Position numbers and translations under genes: made by a program. The notes below the pieces were generated by a model. That model worked only from the letters and a program-made list of their open reading frames with translations. It was not told the DNA's origin and ran no database searches. This document shows, piece by piece, positions 1 through 9,004 of a DNA stretch of 16,265 nt. Location: NCBI GenBank assembly GCA_031426185.1, contig JANPKV010000091.1:1-16265 (forward strand), in the 5' to 3' direction. The DNA is from JAJNPS01 sp031426185 (GTDB lineage: Bacteria > Pseudomonadota > Alphaproteobacteria > Rhodobacterales > Rhodobacteraceae). How positions within the stretch are numbered: the first letter of the stretch is position 1; every line of letters starts with the position of its first letter.

Positions 1-11
1 CGATGCGGTAT

Positions 12-35
12 AAATGGTTTAACGTTGAACCATTT
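12..35. promoter_or_regulatory. Palindromic operator-like site upstream of pdhA
   Basis: A 24-bp dyad has 11 of 12 base pairs symmetric about 23/24. Its outer arms are AAATGGTT and AACCATTT, and its centre is AACGTT. It overlaps the 3' half of a TATAAA box at 9-14 that could be the -10 element of the pdhA promoter; the matching -35 would lie outside the window. The position 28 bp before the pdhA start suits a repressor that blocks polymerase. I cannot name the regulator: the arms differ from the E. coli PdhR half-site, and the central AACGTT is only loosely LacI-like. The dyad is seen directly; its function is inferred. Confidence 0.55.
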
Positions 36-62
36 TGCCGTTTCCGAGGGAGGACGCCGCGC

Positions 63-1055
63 ATGGCCACCAGAAAGCCGGACGATGCGAGACCCAATGT
101 CTCAAAGGACGAATTGCTGCGCTACTACCGCGACATGCTGCTGATCCGGCGTTTCGAGGAAAAAGCGGGCCAGTTGTATGGCATGGGCCTGATCGGCGGG
201 TTTTGCCACCTTTACATCGGACAGGAAGCGGTTGTTGTCGGCCTTGAGGCCGCGACCAAGGAAGGCGACAAGCGGGTCACCAGCTACCGCGACCACGGTC
301 ACATGCTGGCCTGTGGCATGGACCCCAAGGGCGTGATGGCGGAACTCACCGGGCGCATCGGGGGCTATTCCAAAGGGAAGGGCGGCTCGATGCACATGTT
401 CTCGAAAGAGAAACATTTCTACGGTGGCCACGGGATTGTTGGCGCGCAGGTGCCGCTGGGGGCCGGGCTAGCCTTTGCGGACAAGTACAAGGGCAATAAC
501 AATGTGACCTTCACCTATTTCGGTGACGGAGCCGCAAACCAGGGTCAGGTCTACGAGACCTACAACATGGCCGAGCTGTGGGAGCTGCCGGTTATTTTCG
601 TCATTGAAAACAATGGCTACGCCATGGGCACGTCGGTCAAGCGGTCGACCAAGTCCACCACCTATTTCGGGCGCGGGCTGGCTTATGGCATTCCGGGCGA
701 GCAGGTCGACGGGATGGACGTGCTTGCGGTCAAGGCGGCGGGCGAAAAGGCCGTGGCGCACTGCCGGGCGGGCAAAGGGCCGTACATCCTCGAGATGATG
801 ACCTACCGCTATCGTGGCCATTCGATGTCGGACCCCGCCAAGTACCGCACGCGCGAAGAGGTGGAGAAGATGCGTTCAGAAAAAGATGCCATCGAGCATG
901 TCCGTGACCTGTTGCTGCAGGCGGGCCTTGCCTCGGACGAGGATTTGAAAGCCATCGACAAGGACATCAAGGCGATCGTCAACGAGAGCGCCGAGTTCGC
1001 CAAAGACAGCCCGGAGCCTCCGCTGGAGGAACTCTGGACCGATATCTACGCCTGA
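63..1055 (+). CDS. pdhA: Pyruvate dehydrogenase E1 component, alpha subunit
   Basis: This is the alpha subunit of the thiamine-diphosphate-dependent E1 enzyme. With E1 beta it decarboxylates pyruvate and reductively acetylates the lipoyl groups of E2 in the cytoplasmic complex. The protein has 330 residues, usual for the bacterial alpha2-beta2 type. The ThDP/Mg motif begins GDGAANQG at residues 154-161 and closes at IENN (181-184). The loop YRYRGHSMSDPAKYRT (248-263) matches the conserved phosphorylation-loop region of E1 alpha. I start at the ATG at 63 because a GGGAGGA ribosome site (48-54) lies just upstream; an in-frame ATG at 3 would add 20 unrelated residues across the palindromic operator. 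It is the first gene of a pdhA-pdhB-pdhC operon, 13 bp before pdhB. The assignment is firm. Confidence 0.97.
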   Translation: MATRKPDDARPNVSKDELLRYYRDMLLIRRFEEKAGQLYGMGLIGGFCHLYIGQEAVVVGLEAATKEGDKRVTSYRDHGHMLACGMDPKGVMAELTGRIGGYSKGKGGSMHMFSKEKHFYGGHGIVGAQVPLGAGLAFADKYKGNNNVTFTYFGDGAANQGQVYETYNMAELWELPVIFVIENNGYAMGTSVKRSTKSTTYFGRGLAYGIPGEQVDGMDVLAVKAAGEKAVAHCRAGKGPYILEMMTYRYRGHSMSDPAKYRTREEVEKMRSEKDAIEHVRDLLLQAGLASDEDLKAIDKDIKAIVNESAEFAKDSPEPPLEELWTDIYA

Positions 1056-1068
1056 AGGGGAGAGACAC

Positions 1069-2442
<1,374 letters not shown>

Positions 2443-2451
2443 GGGGACATC

Positions 2452-3792
2452 ATGGCAGTAGAAATTCTCATGCCGGCGCTTTCCCCCACGATGGAGGAAG
2501 GCACGCTGGCGAAATGGCTGGTGAAAGAGGGGGATGCGGTCAAATCGGGCCAGATCCTCGCCGAGATCGAGACCGACAAAGCCACGATGGAATTCGAGGC
2601 TGTCGATGAGGGGATCGTCGGGAAGCTGTTGGTGGCCGAAGGCACGGCGGGGGTGAAGGTCAACACGCCCATCGCCGTGATGGTCGAGGAAGGCGAAAGC
2701 GTCGGTGCGACCCCTGCCCCGGCGAAGGCCGCGGTCTTGGCGGCCGAGGCCCCGCTAAAGATGGATGCGGCGGCGCAGACCGATGCGCCCCGCGGTGGCG
2801 TGCCTGCAGCATCGCCTGCCCCGGCCGCAGCGCCGGTTGCGGCAAGCGGCGCTCGGGTGTTCGCCTCACCTCTGGCACGGCGGATCGCGGCGGAGAAGGG
2901 TCTGGATCTGACCAAGGTCACCGGCACTGGTCCGCATGGGCGGATCGTGAAGGTGGATGTCGAGGGCGCTAAGCCTGTGACGGCTGCAGCGGCAGCGCCG
3001 GTAACCGCAGCGGCAGCAGCCCCTGCCCCGGCGAAACCGGCGGCAGGCGTGATGCCTACCGGCATGTCGGCGGAAACCGTTCTGAAGATCTATGCCGACC
3101 GTCCGTTCGAAGAAATCCAGCTCGACGGGATGCGCCGGACGATTGCGGCGCGGCTGACCGAGGCCAAGCAGACCATCCCGCATTTCTACCTGCGGCGCGA
3201 CGTGCGGCTGGACGCGCTGATGGCGTTCCGCGAGCAGCTGAACAAGGGACTGGAAAGCCGCGGCGTCAAGCTTTCGGTCAACGATTTCATCATCAAGGCC
3301 TCTGCCATGGCCTTGCAGGCAGTGCCAAACGCCAACTCCGTATGGGCTGGCGACCGGATTTTGCGGTTGAAGCCATCCGACGTGGCGGTCGCTGTCGCGG
3401 TGGAGGGCGGGCTGTTCACGCCTGTCTTGCGCGATGCTGACAAGAAGTCGCTCACCGCTTTGTCGGCCGAGATGAAGGATTTGGCAGGCCGGGCAAAGAC
3501 GAAAAAGCTTGCCCCGCATGAATATCAGGGCGGATCGTTCGCGATCTCGAACCTCGGGATGATGGGAATTGAAAACTTTGATGCCGTGATCAACCCGCCG
3601 CACGGCTCGATCCTGGCGGTAGGTGCGGGGATCAAGAAGCCGGTCGTTCTGGCGGATGGGGCAATCGGTGTCGCGACCGTGATGTCGATGACCCTATCGG
3701 TTGATCATCGGGTGATCGACGGCGCGCTGGGGGCAGAATTCCTGAAGGCATTGGTCGAGAATCTTGAAAATCCGCTGACGATGCTGGCCTGA
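2452..3792 (+). CDS. pdhC: Pyruvate dehydrogenase E2 component, dihydrolipoamide acetyltransferase
   Basis: This is the core E2 of the pyruvate dehydrogenase complex. It accepts acetyl from E1 on its lipoyl arm and passes it to CoA. The 446 residues divide into one lipoyl domain (1-80, Lys43 in ETDKATMEFEA), an Ala/Pro linker, a peripheral-subunit-binding domain (about 136-173, SPLARRIAAEKGLDL then GTGPHGRIVK), a second Ala/Pro linker, and the catalytic domain (about 218-446). The catalytic motif DHRVIDG carries His419 and Asp423. A single lipoyl domain is usual for this alphaproteobacterial form, since E1 beta brings a second one. It is the last gene of the operon. E3 is absent from the window, and the next gene runs in the opposite direction 24 bp away. 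Confidence 0.97.
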   Translation: MAVEILMPALSPTMEEGTLAKWLVKEGDAVKSGQILAEIETDKATMEFEAVDEGIVGKLLVAEGTAGVKVNTPIAVMVEEGESVGATPAPAKAAVLAAEAPLKMDAAAQTDAPRGGVPAASPAPAAAPVAASGARVFASPLARRIAAEKGLDLTKVTGTGPHGRIVKVDVEGAKPVTAAAAAPVTAAAAAPAPAKPAAGVMPTGMSAETVLKIYADRPFEEIQLDGMRRTIAARLTEAKQTIPHFYLRRDVRLDALMAFREQLNKGLESRGVKLSVNDFIIKASAMALQAVPNANSVWAGDRILRLKPSDVAVAVAVEGGLFTPVLRDADKKSLTALSAEMKDLAGRAKTKKLAPHEYQGGSFAISNLGMMGIENFDAVINPPHGSILAVGAGIKKPVVLADGAIGVATVMSMTLSVDHRVIDGALGAEFLKALVENLENPLTMLA

Positions 3793-3797
3793 TCAGC

Positions 3798-3818
3798 AAG
3801 GTCCTGCGGGAGGCTTTT
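3798..3818 (+). terminator. Weak terminator-like hairpin after pdhC
   Basis: Just after the pdhC stop, AAG and TCC pair with GGA and CTT around a TGCG loop, with a bulge, and a short T run (TTTT, 3815-3818) follows. It overlaps the stop codon of the convergent gene. The stem is short and imperfect and the T run is only four bases, so this is a tentative call. It is the only terminator-like element in the 24-bp convergent gap. Confidence 0.25.
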
Positions 3819-4458
3819 ACCGCGCCTTCAGGCTCGCGATGATGCGCCACGACCTGCGAAGGGTCGTGATCACGGTCCCCACGATGATCAAGCCCAGCGC
3901 GTACCGCAATACGGACCCGTCCCAGAAAAGGGGCGCAAAGGCCGCCACGACAGCGCCGATTGTCAGGACCGCCATGCGATGCTGTTTCGCCATGGGGCCG
4001 GAAAAGTCCGCACCGATCCCTTCGGCCCGGCCGAGCTCGCGCAGATAGGCGGTTGCCAGCGCCCCGATTGCCGCAACCGCCCCAAGAAGCGGCGATCCGC
4101 AAGCAACCCCAGCCCCGCAAAGCAACAGGATATCACACACGCGATCGGGTGCCTCGTTCCAGAAGGGACCATCCTTGGCAGCCTTGCCGCCCTCGATGGC
4201 GACCATGCCGTCGAGAAGGTTGCAGATCAGCCGCCCCTGGCAACACGCCGCAGCGATCAAAAGAAGGATGCCGCCCAGCAGCGGTCCTGCAAGCCAGGAA
4301 AGCGCAAACCCAAGAAAGCCAAGCGCCGCAAACACCATTGCCAGCTGCGAAATCTGATTGGGAGTGACGTCGCAGGCGACCAGCCAACGTGCAGCGCGGC
4401 GCGCCCAGGCGGTGTTTCGGCTTGCCAGCGGGCGGCGGTTTTCGGGCTCGGCCGTCAT
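3817..4458 (-). CDS. CDP-alcohol phosphatidyltransferase family protein with variant signature
   Basis: This 213-residue membrane protein belongs to the CDP-alcohol phosphatidyltransferase family, which joins a CDP-diacylglycerol phosphatidyl group to an alcohol. Hydrophobic segments lie at about 40-75, 108-135 and 165-200. The family signature Dx2DGx2ARx8Gx3Dx3D is present in exact register at residues 80-105, but the first Asp is Asn80, the Arg is Ile88 and the third Asp is Asn101. Asp83, Gly84, Ala87, Gly97 and Asp105 are kept. This pattern suggests a divergent subfamily rather than PgsA or PssA, so the alcohol substrate cannot be assigned. Its ATG overlaps the stop of the CdsA-like gene (ATGA). 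The arrangement recalls the E. coli ynbA-ynbB pair, which is an inference from memory. Confidence 0.85.
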   Translation of the reverse strand: MTAEPENRRPLASRNTAWARRAARWLVACDVTPNQISQLAMVFAALGFLGFALSWLAGPLLGGILLLIAAACCQGRLICNLLDGMVAIEGGKAAKDGPFWNEAPDRVCDILLLCGAGVACGSPLLGAVAAIGALATAYLRELGRAEGIGADFSGPMAKQHRMAVLTIGAVVAAFAPLFWDGSVLRYALGLIIVGTVITTLRRSWRIIASLKAR

Positions 4459-5402
4459 ACCAGGGACCAGTTATAGCGCACGAGGTGAAAAAAGATCGGC
4501 GCCGCGAACATGACCGAATCCAGCCGGTCGATGAAACCGCCATGGCCTTCGATCAGATGGCCCCAGTCCTTGACGCCCCGGTCGCGCTTGATCGCCGACA
4601 TCACGAGGCCCCCGCAGAACCCCATCAGCGTAACGATGAGGCCCATGCCAAGGGCTTGCGTGACACTGAAAGGGGTGATCCACCAGAGGCTTGCCCCCGC
4701 CAGCGAAGCCGAAAGGATACCGCCGATCAGCCCTTCCCAGGTCTTGGATGGTGACAGCCGGGGAGCCACCGGATGCCGCCCCAGAAGCTTGCCCCATGTG
4801 TATTGCAAGACGTCGCTCAGCTGCACGACAAAGACCAGCCAGGCGATCAGCAGGACATTGCGCCCCTCGAACCCGGGGATCTGCAGGCTCAGCAAAGCAG
4901 GGACATGGCTGATGCAGAAAACTGCGATCATCAAGGCCCATTGGGTTTCAGAAACGCGCGCAAGAAAGCTGTCGGTAGATCCGCGCAACGCAGAAACGAT
5001 GGGCAAAAGCAGAAAAGCGTAGACGGGGATGAAGATCGAATAAAGCCCGTACCAATCGGTTCCGACCAACCAGTATTGCAAGGGAAGAACACCAAAGAAC
5101 GACGCGACAAGCGCCCAATGATCAGCGCGCGTCGTGTTGGTCAGCGTGAGGAACTCGCGTAGGGCCGCAAAAGAACACATGGCGAAAAGCACGATCACGC
5201 CACCGCGGCCAGCAATGAATGCCAGTCCCAACAGGACGACCATTCCCCACCAAGAGAGGATGCGCGCATTGAGATTGTCGATCACGAGATTGCTGCCATC
5301 CCGCGAATACCGCAGCCGCAGCGCCTGCCCGATCAACGTGGCAAAGACGAGGATGGCACCAACGGCACCCAGCAACCATAAAAGATCGGGAGAGGTGTTC
5401 AT
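4455..5402 (-). CDS. Phosphatidate cytidylyltransferase (CdsA family)
   Basis: This enzyme should make CDP-diacylglycerol from phosphatidate and CTP in the inner membrane, the activated donor used by the next gene's product. The 315-residue protein is mostly hydrophobic helices. The C-terminal family signature is complete: SAIKR (269-273), KD (278-279) and HGGFIDRLD (287-295). The conserved SPSKTWEG lies at 217-224. The length is near the family norm of 260-310 residues. The gene overlaps the acyltransferase stop by ATGA upstream and the CDP-alcohol transferase start by ATGA downstream, which suggests translational coupling of the three lipid genes. It may be a pathway-specific paralogue rather than the housekeeping cdsA; the window cannot settle this. 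Confidence 0.93.
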   Translation of the reverse strand: MNTSPDLLWLLGAVGAILVFATLIGQALRLRYSRDGSNLVIDNLNARILSWWGMVVLLGLAFIAGRGGVIVLFAMCSFAALREFLTLTNTTRADHWALVASFFGVLPLQYWLVGTDWYGLYSIFIPVYAFLLLPIVSALRGSTDSFLARVSETQWALMIAVFCISHVPALLSLQIPGFEGRNVLLIAWLVFVVQLSDVLQYTWGKLLGRHPVAPRLSPSKTWEGLIGGILSASLAGASLWWITPFSVTQALGMGLIVTLMGFCGGLVMSAIKRDRGVKDWGHLIEGHGGFIDRLDSVMFAAPIFFHLVRYNWSLV

Positions 5403-6082
5403 GATATCTTGGACGTGTCCAAAAGCGCCTGTCGCGCCCGGTCCAGAAAATCCTGCTTTGTCTCTTCGGCAGCAAGATGCACCGGTTCTCCGAAAATCAC
5501 GCTGCAGATTAGCGGCACCGGGATGACCTCACCTTTCGGCATCACGCGATTGAGGTTGCGAATGTAGACCGGGACCAGGTCGATCCCCGGTCGTGCCGCA
5601 GCAAGATGGTAAAGCCCGGTCTTGAAGGGAAGCAATGGCTCCGGCCCGGCATTCCGCCCGCCTTCCGGAAAAATGATCAGCGAGCTGCCCTGGTCCAGTG
5701 CCGCAAGCATCTGCGCCACCGGATCCTCGGTCCGCATCTCGCGGCGGCGGTCGATGAGTACCGCATTGAAAACGTCGCGCCCGATAAATGCCCGCAGCCG
5801 CGACACCAACCAATAGTCGCTGCCCGCAACCGGACGGGTCGTCTTGCGCAGCGCGCTTGGCAGCACGGTCCATATAAGGACGAAGTCGCCGTTGCTGCTA
5901 TGGTTGGCAAAGTAGATGCGCTGTGCCGGGACTGGCGCCATTCCGGCCCAGACGGGCCTGACCGCCGTCACAAAGCGCGCGAAAATCAAGATCGCGTGCC
6001 TTAAAAGCCAGGCCAAGACGACAAGGACCCCGCGTTTCGGGGCAGGCTCACCTTCCGAAAGTCGGTCGGTAACGTGGGACAT
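5399..6082 (-). CDS. 1-acyl-sn-glycerol-3-phosphate acyltransferase (PlsC-like)
   Basis: This 227-residue PlsC-type acyltransferase probably acylates lysophosphatidate or a related lysolipid at the membrane. A hydrophobic segment covers about 18-40. The catalytic HX4D motif is HSSNGD (His61, Asp66), the substrate-binding block is FPEGGRN (138-144), and a block IV-like VPVYIRN follows at 170-176. I start at the ATG at 6082: the frame is open further upstream but only as antiparallel-free overlap with the end of cysE. No good ribosome site precedes this ATG; instead a perfect 6-bp hairpin abuts it (6083-6100). It sits 22 bp after cysE and overlaps the CdsA-like gene by 4 bp, so it is probably co-transcribed with both. 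Confidence 0.9.
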   Translation of the reverse strand: MSHVTDRLSEGEPAPKRGVLVVLAWLLRHAILIFARFVTAVRPVWAGMAPVPAQRIYFANHSSNGDFVLIWTVLPSALRKTTRPVAGSDYWLVSRLRAFIGRDVFNAVLIDRRREMRTEDPVAQMLAALDQGSSLIIFPEGGRNAGPEPLLPFKTGLYHLAAARPGIDLVPVYIRNLNRVMPKGEVIPVPLICSVIFGEPVHLAAEETKQDFLDRARQALLDTSKIS

Positions 6083-6100
6083 CTGCGGCTTTGACCGCAG
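6083..6100 (-). promoter_or_regulatory. Hairpin directly abutting the acyltransferase start codon
   Basis: On the coding strand CTGCGG, a 6-nt loop TCAAAG and CCGCAG form a perfect 6-bp GC-rich stem ending one base before the ATG at 6082. It fills the place where a ribosome site should be. It could limit initiation or couple it to translation of cysE upstream, but a short GC stem can also arise by chance. There is no T run, so it is not an intrinsic terminator. Confidence 0.35.
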
Positions 6101-6104
6101 GGAT

Positions 6105-6914
6105 TCAGATTTCGCCTCGCAACAACTGATCCATGGTTTGCGACGGCTGGTCGCATCCCGCCACCCCAACGACACGGGCCGGCACGCCGGCCACGGTCGT
6201 GTTGTGGGGCACGTCATGCAAGACCACCGAGCCGGCAGCGATCCGGCTGCAGTGGCCGACGCGGATATTGCCAAGGATCTTGGCCCCGGCCCCGATCATC
6301 ACACCGTCTTCGATCTTGGGATGGCGGTCGCCATCTTCTTTGCCCGTCCCGCCAAGCGTCACCGAATGCAGCATGGACACGTTGTCGCCTACCACCGCAG
6401 TTTCGCCGATCACGATGGAATGGGCATGATCGATCATGATGCCTTTGCCGACTTGTGCCGCGGGATGGATGTCAACGCCAAAGACTTCCGAGACCCGCAT
6501 CTGCACGAAATAAGCAAGGTCACGGCGTCCAGTCCGCCAAAGCCAATGCCCGACGCGATAGGCCTGCATGGCCTTGTACCCCTTGAAGAAAAGCAGGGGT
6601 TGGATAAACCGGTGGCACGCCGGATCGCGGTCGAAGACGGCCATCAAGTCAGCACGCGCCGCGACGCCGAGTTCGGGATCGGCCTCATAGGCCTCATCCG
6701 CCAGTTCGCGCAAAATCTGCTCGCTCATCTCGCCGGATGCAAGCTTCAACGAAAAGCGATAAGCCAATGCGCGCTCCATCGTCGGATGGTGCAAAAGGCT
6801 TGAATGGACCAGCCCGCCAAGCAGCGGCTCGTTCGCAATTGCCTCGACCGCCTCGTCGCAGACGCGGCGCCAGACAGGATCGACAGACGCAACCTTCATT
6901 CGAGTTTCAGCCAT
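6105..6914 (-). CDS. cysE: Serine O-acetyltransferase
   Basis: This enzyme makes O-acetylserine from serine and acetyl-CoA, the first committed step of cysteine synthesis in the cytoplasm. The 269 residues comprise an N-terminal helical domain (about 10-140) and a left-handed beta-helix of hexapeptide repeats (about 146-250). The catalytic region has DHAHSIVIGETAVVG with Asp162-His163, and GDRHPKI with His198, the positions expected from E. coli CysE. The protein ends in Glu-Ile: the terminal Ile is the residue known to insert into the active site of cysteine synthase CysK. I chose the ATG at 6914, which has GGGAG 8 nt upstream, over an in-frame TTG at 6929. It lies 53 bp after the DUF7742-like gene and has its own probable promoter. 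Confidence 0.96.
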   Translation of the reverse strand: MAETRMKVASVDPVWRRVCDEAVEAIANEPLLGGLVHSSLLHHPTMERALAYRFSLKLASGEMSEQILRELADEAYEADPELGVAARADLMAVFDRDPACHRFIQPLLFFKGYKAMQAYRVGHWLWRTGRRDLAYFVQMRVSEVFGVDIHPAAQVGKGIMIDHAHSIVIGETAVVGDNVSMLHSVTLGGTGKEDGDRHPKIEDGVMIGAGAKILGNIRVGHCSRIAAGSVVLHDVPHNTTVAGVPARVVGVAGCDQPSQTMDQLLRGEI

Positions 6915-6946
6915 GGCCAGCTCCCGCAAACACGTGCTTTGCGATG

Positions 6947-6976
6947 AGTATATATGCGAACCGTGGCCTAGACCAA
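6947..6976 (-). promoter_or_regulatory. Probable promoter for cysE and the lipid genes
   Basis: On the minus strand TTGGTC (6976-6971) and TATACT (6952-6947) are separated by 18 bp. The second matches the sigma-70 -10 consensus at five of six bases and stands in an A/T-rich island (CATATATACT) within GC-rich sequence. The start of transcription would fall near 6940, leaving a leader of about 25 nt to the cysE ATG. The -35 overlaps the last codons of the DUF7742-like gene. This would let cysE be expressed independently of the GTA operon upstream. Confidence 0.45.
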
Positions 6977-7276
6977 TGCCATTCGAACACCACCGTACCG
7001 GAGCCTCAGCGACAGGACCAAGGCCGCGACCGCAATGGCGCCAAGAAACTCGACATCGTCAGGGCCGGGCTCAGGCGGCGGCTTGGTCAAGAGACACCGC
7101 GTCAAAAGACTGCCATCGCCCAAAAGCGGATGACTGGTGCCGGTTGCCCGCCGATAGCGGTCGGCCTTTTCGGTGTCGTCGATCAACCTTTGGGCCAGTT
7201 CCAGCCGTTCAACGAAAGAAACCCCGGTCAGAACCCGCGCAAGCCCAAGGATATCCGTTGCAAGGACCGGGCGCAC
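6968..7276 (-). CDS. DUF7742-like small protein downstream of GTA gp15
   Basis: This 102-residue protein starts at a GTG three bases after the gp15 stop. Its start MRPVLATDILGLARVL and the central segment RYRRATGTSHPLLGDGSL agree with my memory of the DUF7742 family, small proteins encoded just after gp15 in many Rhodobacterales GTA clusters (the place of rcc01699 in R. capsulatus). The N-terminal half looks helical and charged, with a Pro-rich stretch (KPPPEPGPDD, about 65-74) and a hydrophobic helix near the C terminus. No catalytic motif or signal peptide is visible and the function is unknown. The frame is intact and the spacing suggests it is translated with the GTA operon. The family assignment is by pattern only. 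Confidence 0.75.
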   Translation of the reverse strand: MRPVLATDILGLARVLTGVSFVERLELAQRLIDDTEKADRYRRATGTSHPLLGDGSLLTRCLLTKPPPEPGPDDVEFLGAIAVAALVLSLRLRYGGVRMALV

Positions 7277-7279
7277 CGT

Positions 7280-9004
7280 TCAGGCCACAATATCGATGCC
7301 GCGGAACGGCCCGAGACCGAACCGGTCTGACACTTGGGCAACCTCGACACGAAATGGAACCGTCGCTCCGTTGAGGATTTGCAACGCGGCATCGTAGGTC
7401 CAGGACGCAGTGGTCACTTCTGTTTCTGCCAGAATTGCAGCCCCTGCCCGAACGCGAACACGGTATGCTTCGCCATTTTCGCCTAGGGGTACTTCGACCG
7501 ACAGCCAACTGTCGCCGTCGATCCGGGTCCTGCGGATCCATGAAACATCCAGATCGCCGGATATTTGGCGCGCGGCCCTGAAATGTGCGACCGGATAAGG
7601 ACGCAAGCCGATACCGTCAAAGGCCTCGACGCGCGAGACGACAGTCGGATCGGCAAACCCGCGACCGGCGACGCCGACCCGGTAGTAACGCGCCAAACCG
7701 CGCGCGGAAAGCGGCAGCTCGATCTGCTGGGGCGTTCGGTCAAGCAACACGACCTCGCTTCCCGTTGGCCAGATCGGCGGCATGATGCCGTCAGTACCAA
7801 GTTGTCCCCGAAGTCGCATACTTACCTCATAGGTATCGGGTGCGACGATCTGGGCCTCGACGAACTGAAAGACTTCCCAGTTCCCGGCCGAGCCATCCCC
7901 GATGGCCATGACATTCGCCCCGTTCAGCACGGCATCAAGCGTTGAACTGCTCAGCGTGCCGCCTGTCACCTTGATCCGCAAAGGCGCGCCCCGATCCAAA
8001 AGTCCTGGGGGCGCCGCCAAAAGCGGTGATTCCGTCACTCCGATTACCGAGGGTGCCGCGATCGTCCGGTTCACCTCGTAACCCGCATCCTCCGACGATG
8101 ACCACACCGCGACTGTCCCCGGCCAGGGGCTCGCGGCCACGGCAATATGTGGCGCATGCGCGACTTCGCTGCCGGTCAGCAGGGGCAAGTCCAGAAAGAC
8201 AGGATAGACGGGAACCGGCGCGTAGAACTGACGCCCCTGGATCCGCTCTTCGGCTCCATCGGATACCCGGTACACCCCAGGCTCAACCCGTACCGCTTCG
8301 ACCAACTGCGCGTCACCCTGCTCGACACGATCAATCCGGTACAGGGCACTGTCGAGCCGGACAACGTCGCCCGCACCCAGTCCCAGTTTCGACTTCGGCA
8401 ACGCAAATCTGGCGGTATCGCGGGCCACGCGCGCCTCTGACAGCCATCGCTCGACGGTCGCCTGCGCCTCTGCGACGGTCATCACAAGTGGCATTTCGCT
8501 TTGCGAAACGCCAAAGCTCACTTCATCGGGAAAGATCGCTTCGGCCTGCCGGATCTCATAGCTCCCTTCGGCTTCGACAAACCCCAGTCTGACCCTGCCT
8601 GCGATTTCGACCTCCGGCGTGCGCGTGGTCTCGATCGTGCCGTCCAGGTCGCTGGCCAGCGCCAGAAGATCACGGTCCAGGCTGGAAACTGCTCGCCCCC
8701 CGCGCATTGCGAACTGCAATGTCCCGTCACGTTCCAGCGCATCAAACCCGTAGGCAAGCATCAGCGGCTGCAGCACCGACCGCGCCGTCCCCGTCTCTGA
8801 TTGCAGATAGCCACGCACCACCCCGTACAGCTTCGCCGCATCCAGGATCGTCATCTTTGACCGGGCACAAATCTCGGCCACCACCGCTTCCAGGCTCTGG
8901 TTGGATACGCGCCCGTTCAGCCAGTGACCGCGGGTATAATTTGGCCCGTCACTCCAGATCTCGCTTAACGTGGGGAATTCGGGGAACGGACGCGCATCCC
9001 ATGC
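7280..9004 (-). pseudogene. GTA gp15 (megatron), 3' part beyond an in-frame stop
   Basis: This is the C-terminal 574 codons of GTA gp15, in the same frame as the upstream part but separated from it by one TGA (9005-9007). It opens with AWDARPFPEFP and GHWLNGR, stretches conserved in gp15 immediately after the TIM-barrel-like domain, and continues as a phage tail-tip domain and the C-terminal part thought to reach the host surface. It stays open to a TGA at 7280-7282 with no frameshift. The first usable start codons are GTGs at 8884 and 8881, without a clear ribosome site, so independent expression is doubtful. With the upstream part the total is about 1,298 codons, close to the roughly 1,300 of RcGTA gp15. 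The rest of the reading frame shows no decay. Confidence 0.85.

Noticed and set aside
2866..3603. Minus-strand open frame of 245 codons inside pdhC
   Set aside because: It is a His/Arg-rich shadow of the E2 catalytic domain on the other strand.
5916..6803. Plus-strand open frame of 295 codons opposite cysE
   Set aside because: It covers the antisense strand of a clear serine acetyltransferase and has no recognisable domain.
7280..8884. Independent gene starting at a GTG at 8884
   Set aside because: The frame continues without a break upstream to the TGA with conserved gp15 sequence, and no ribosome site precedes the GTG; it is the 3' part of gp15.
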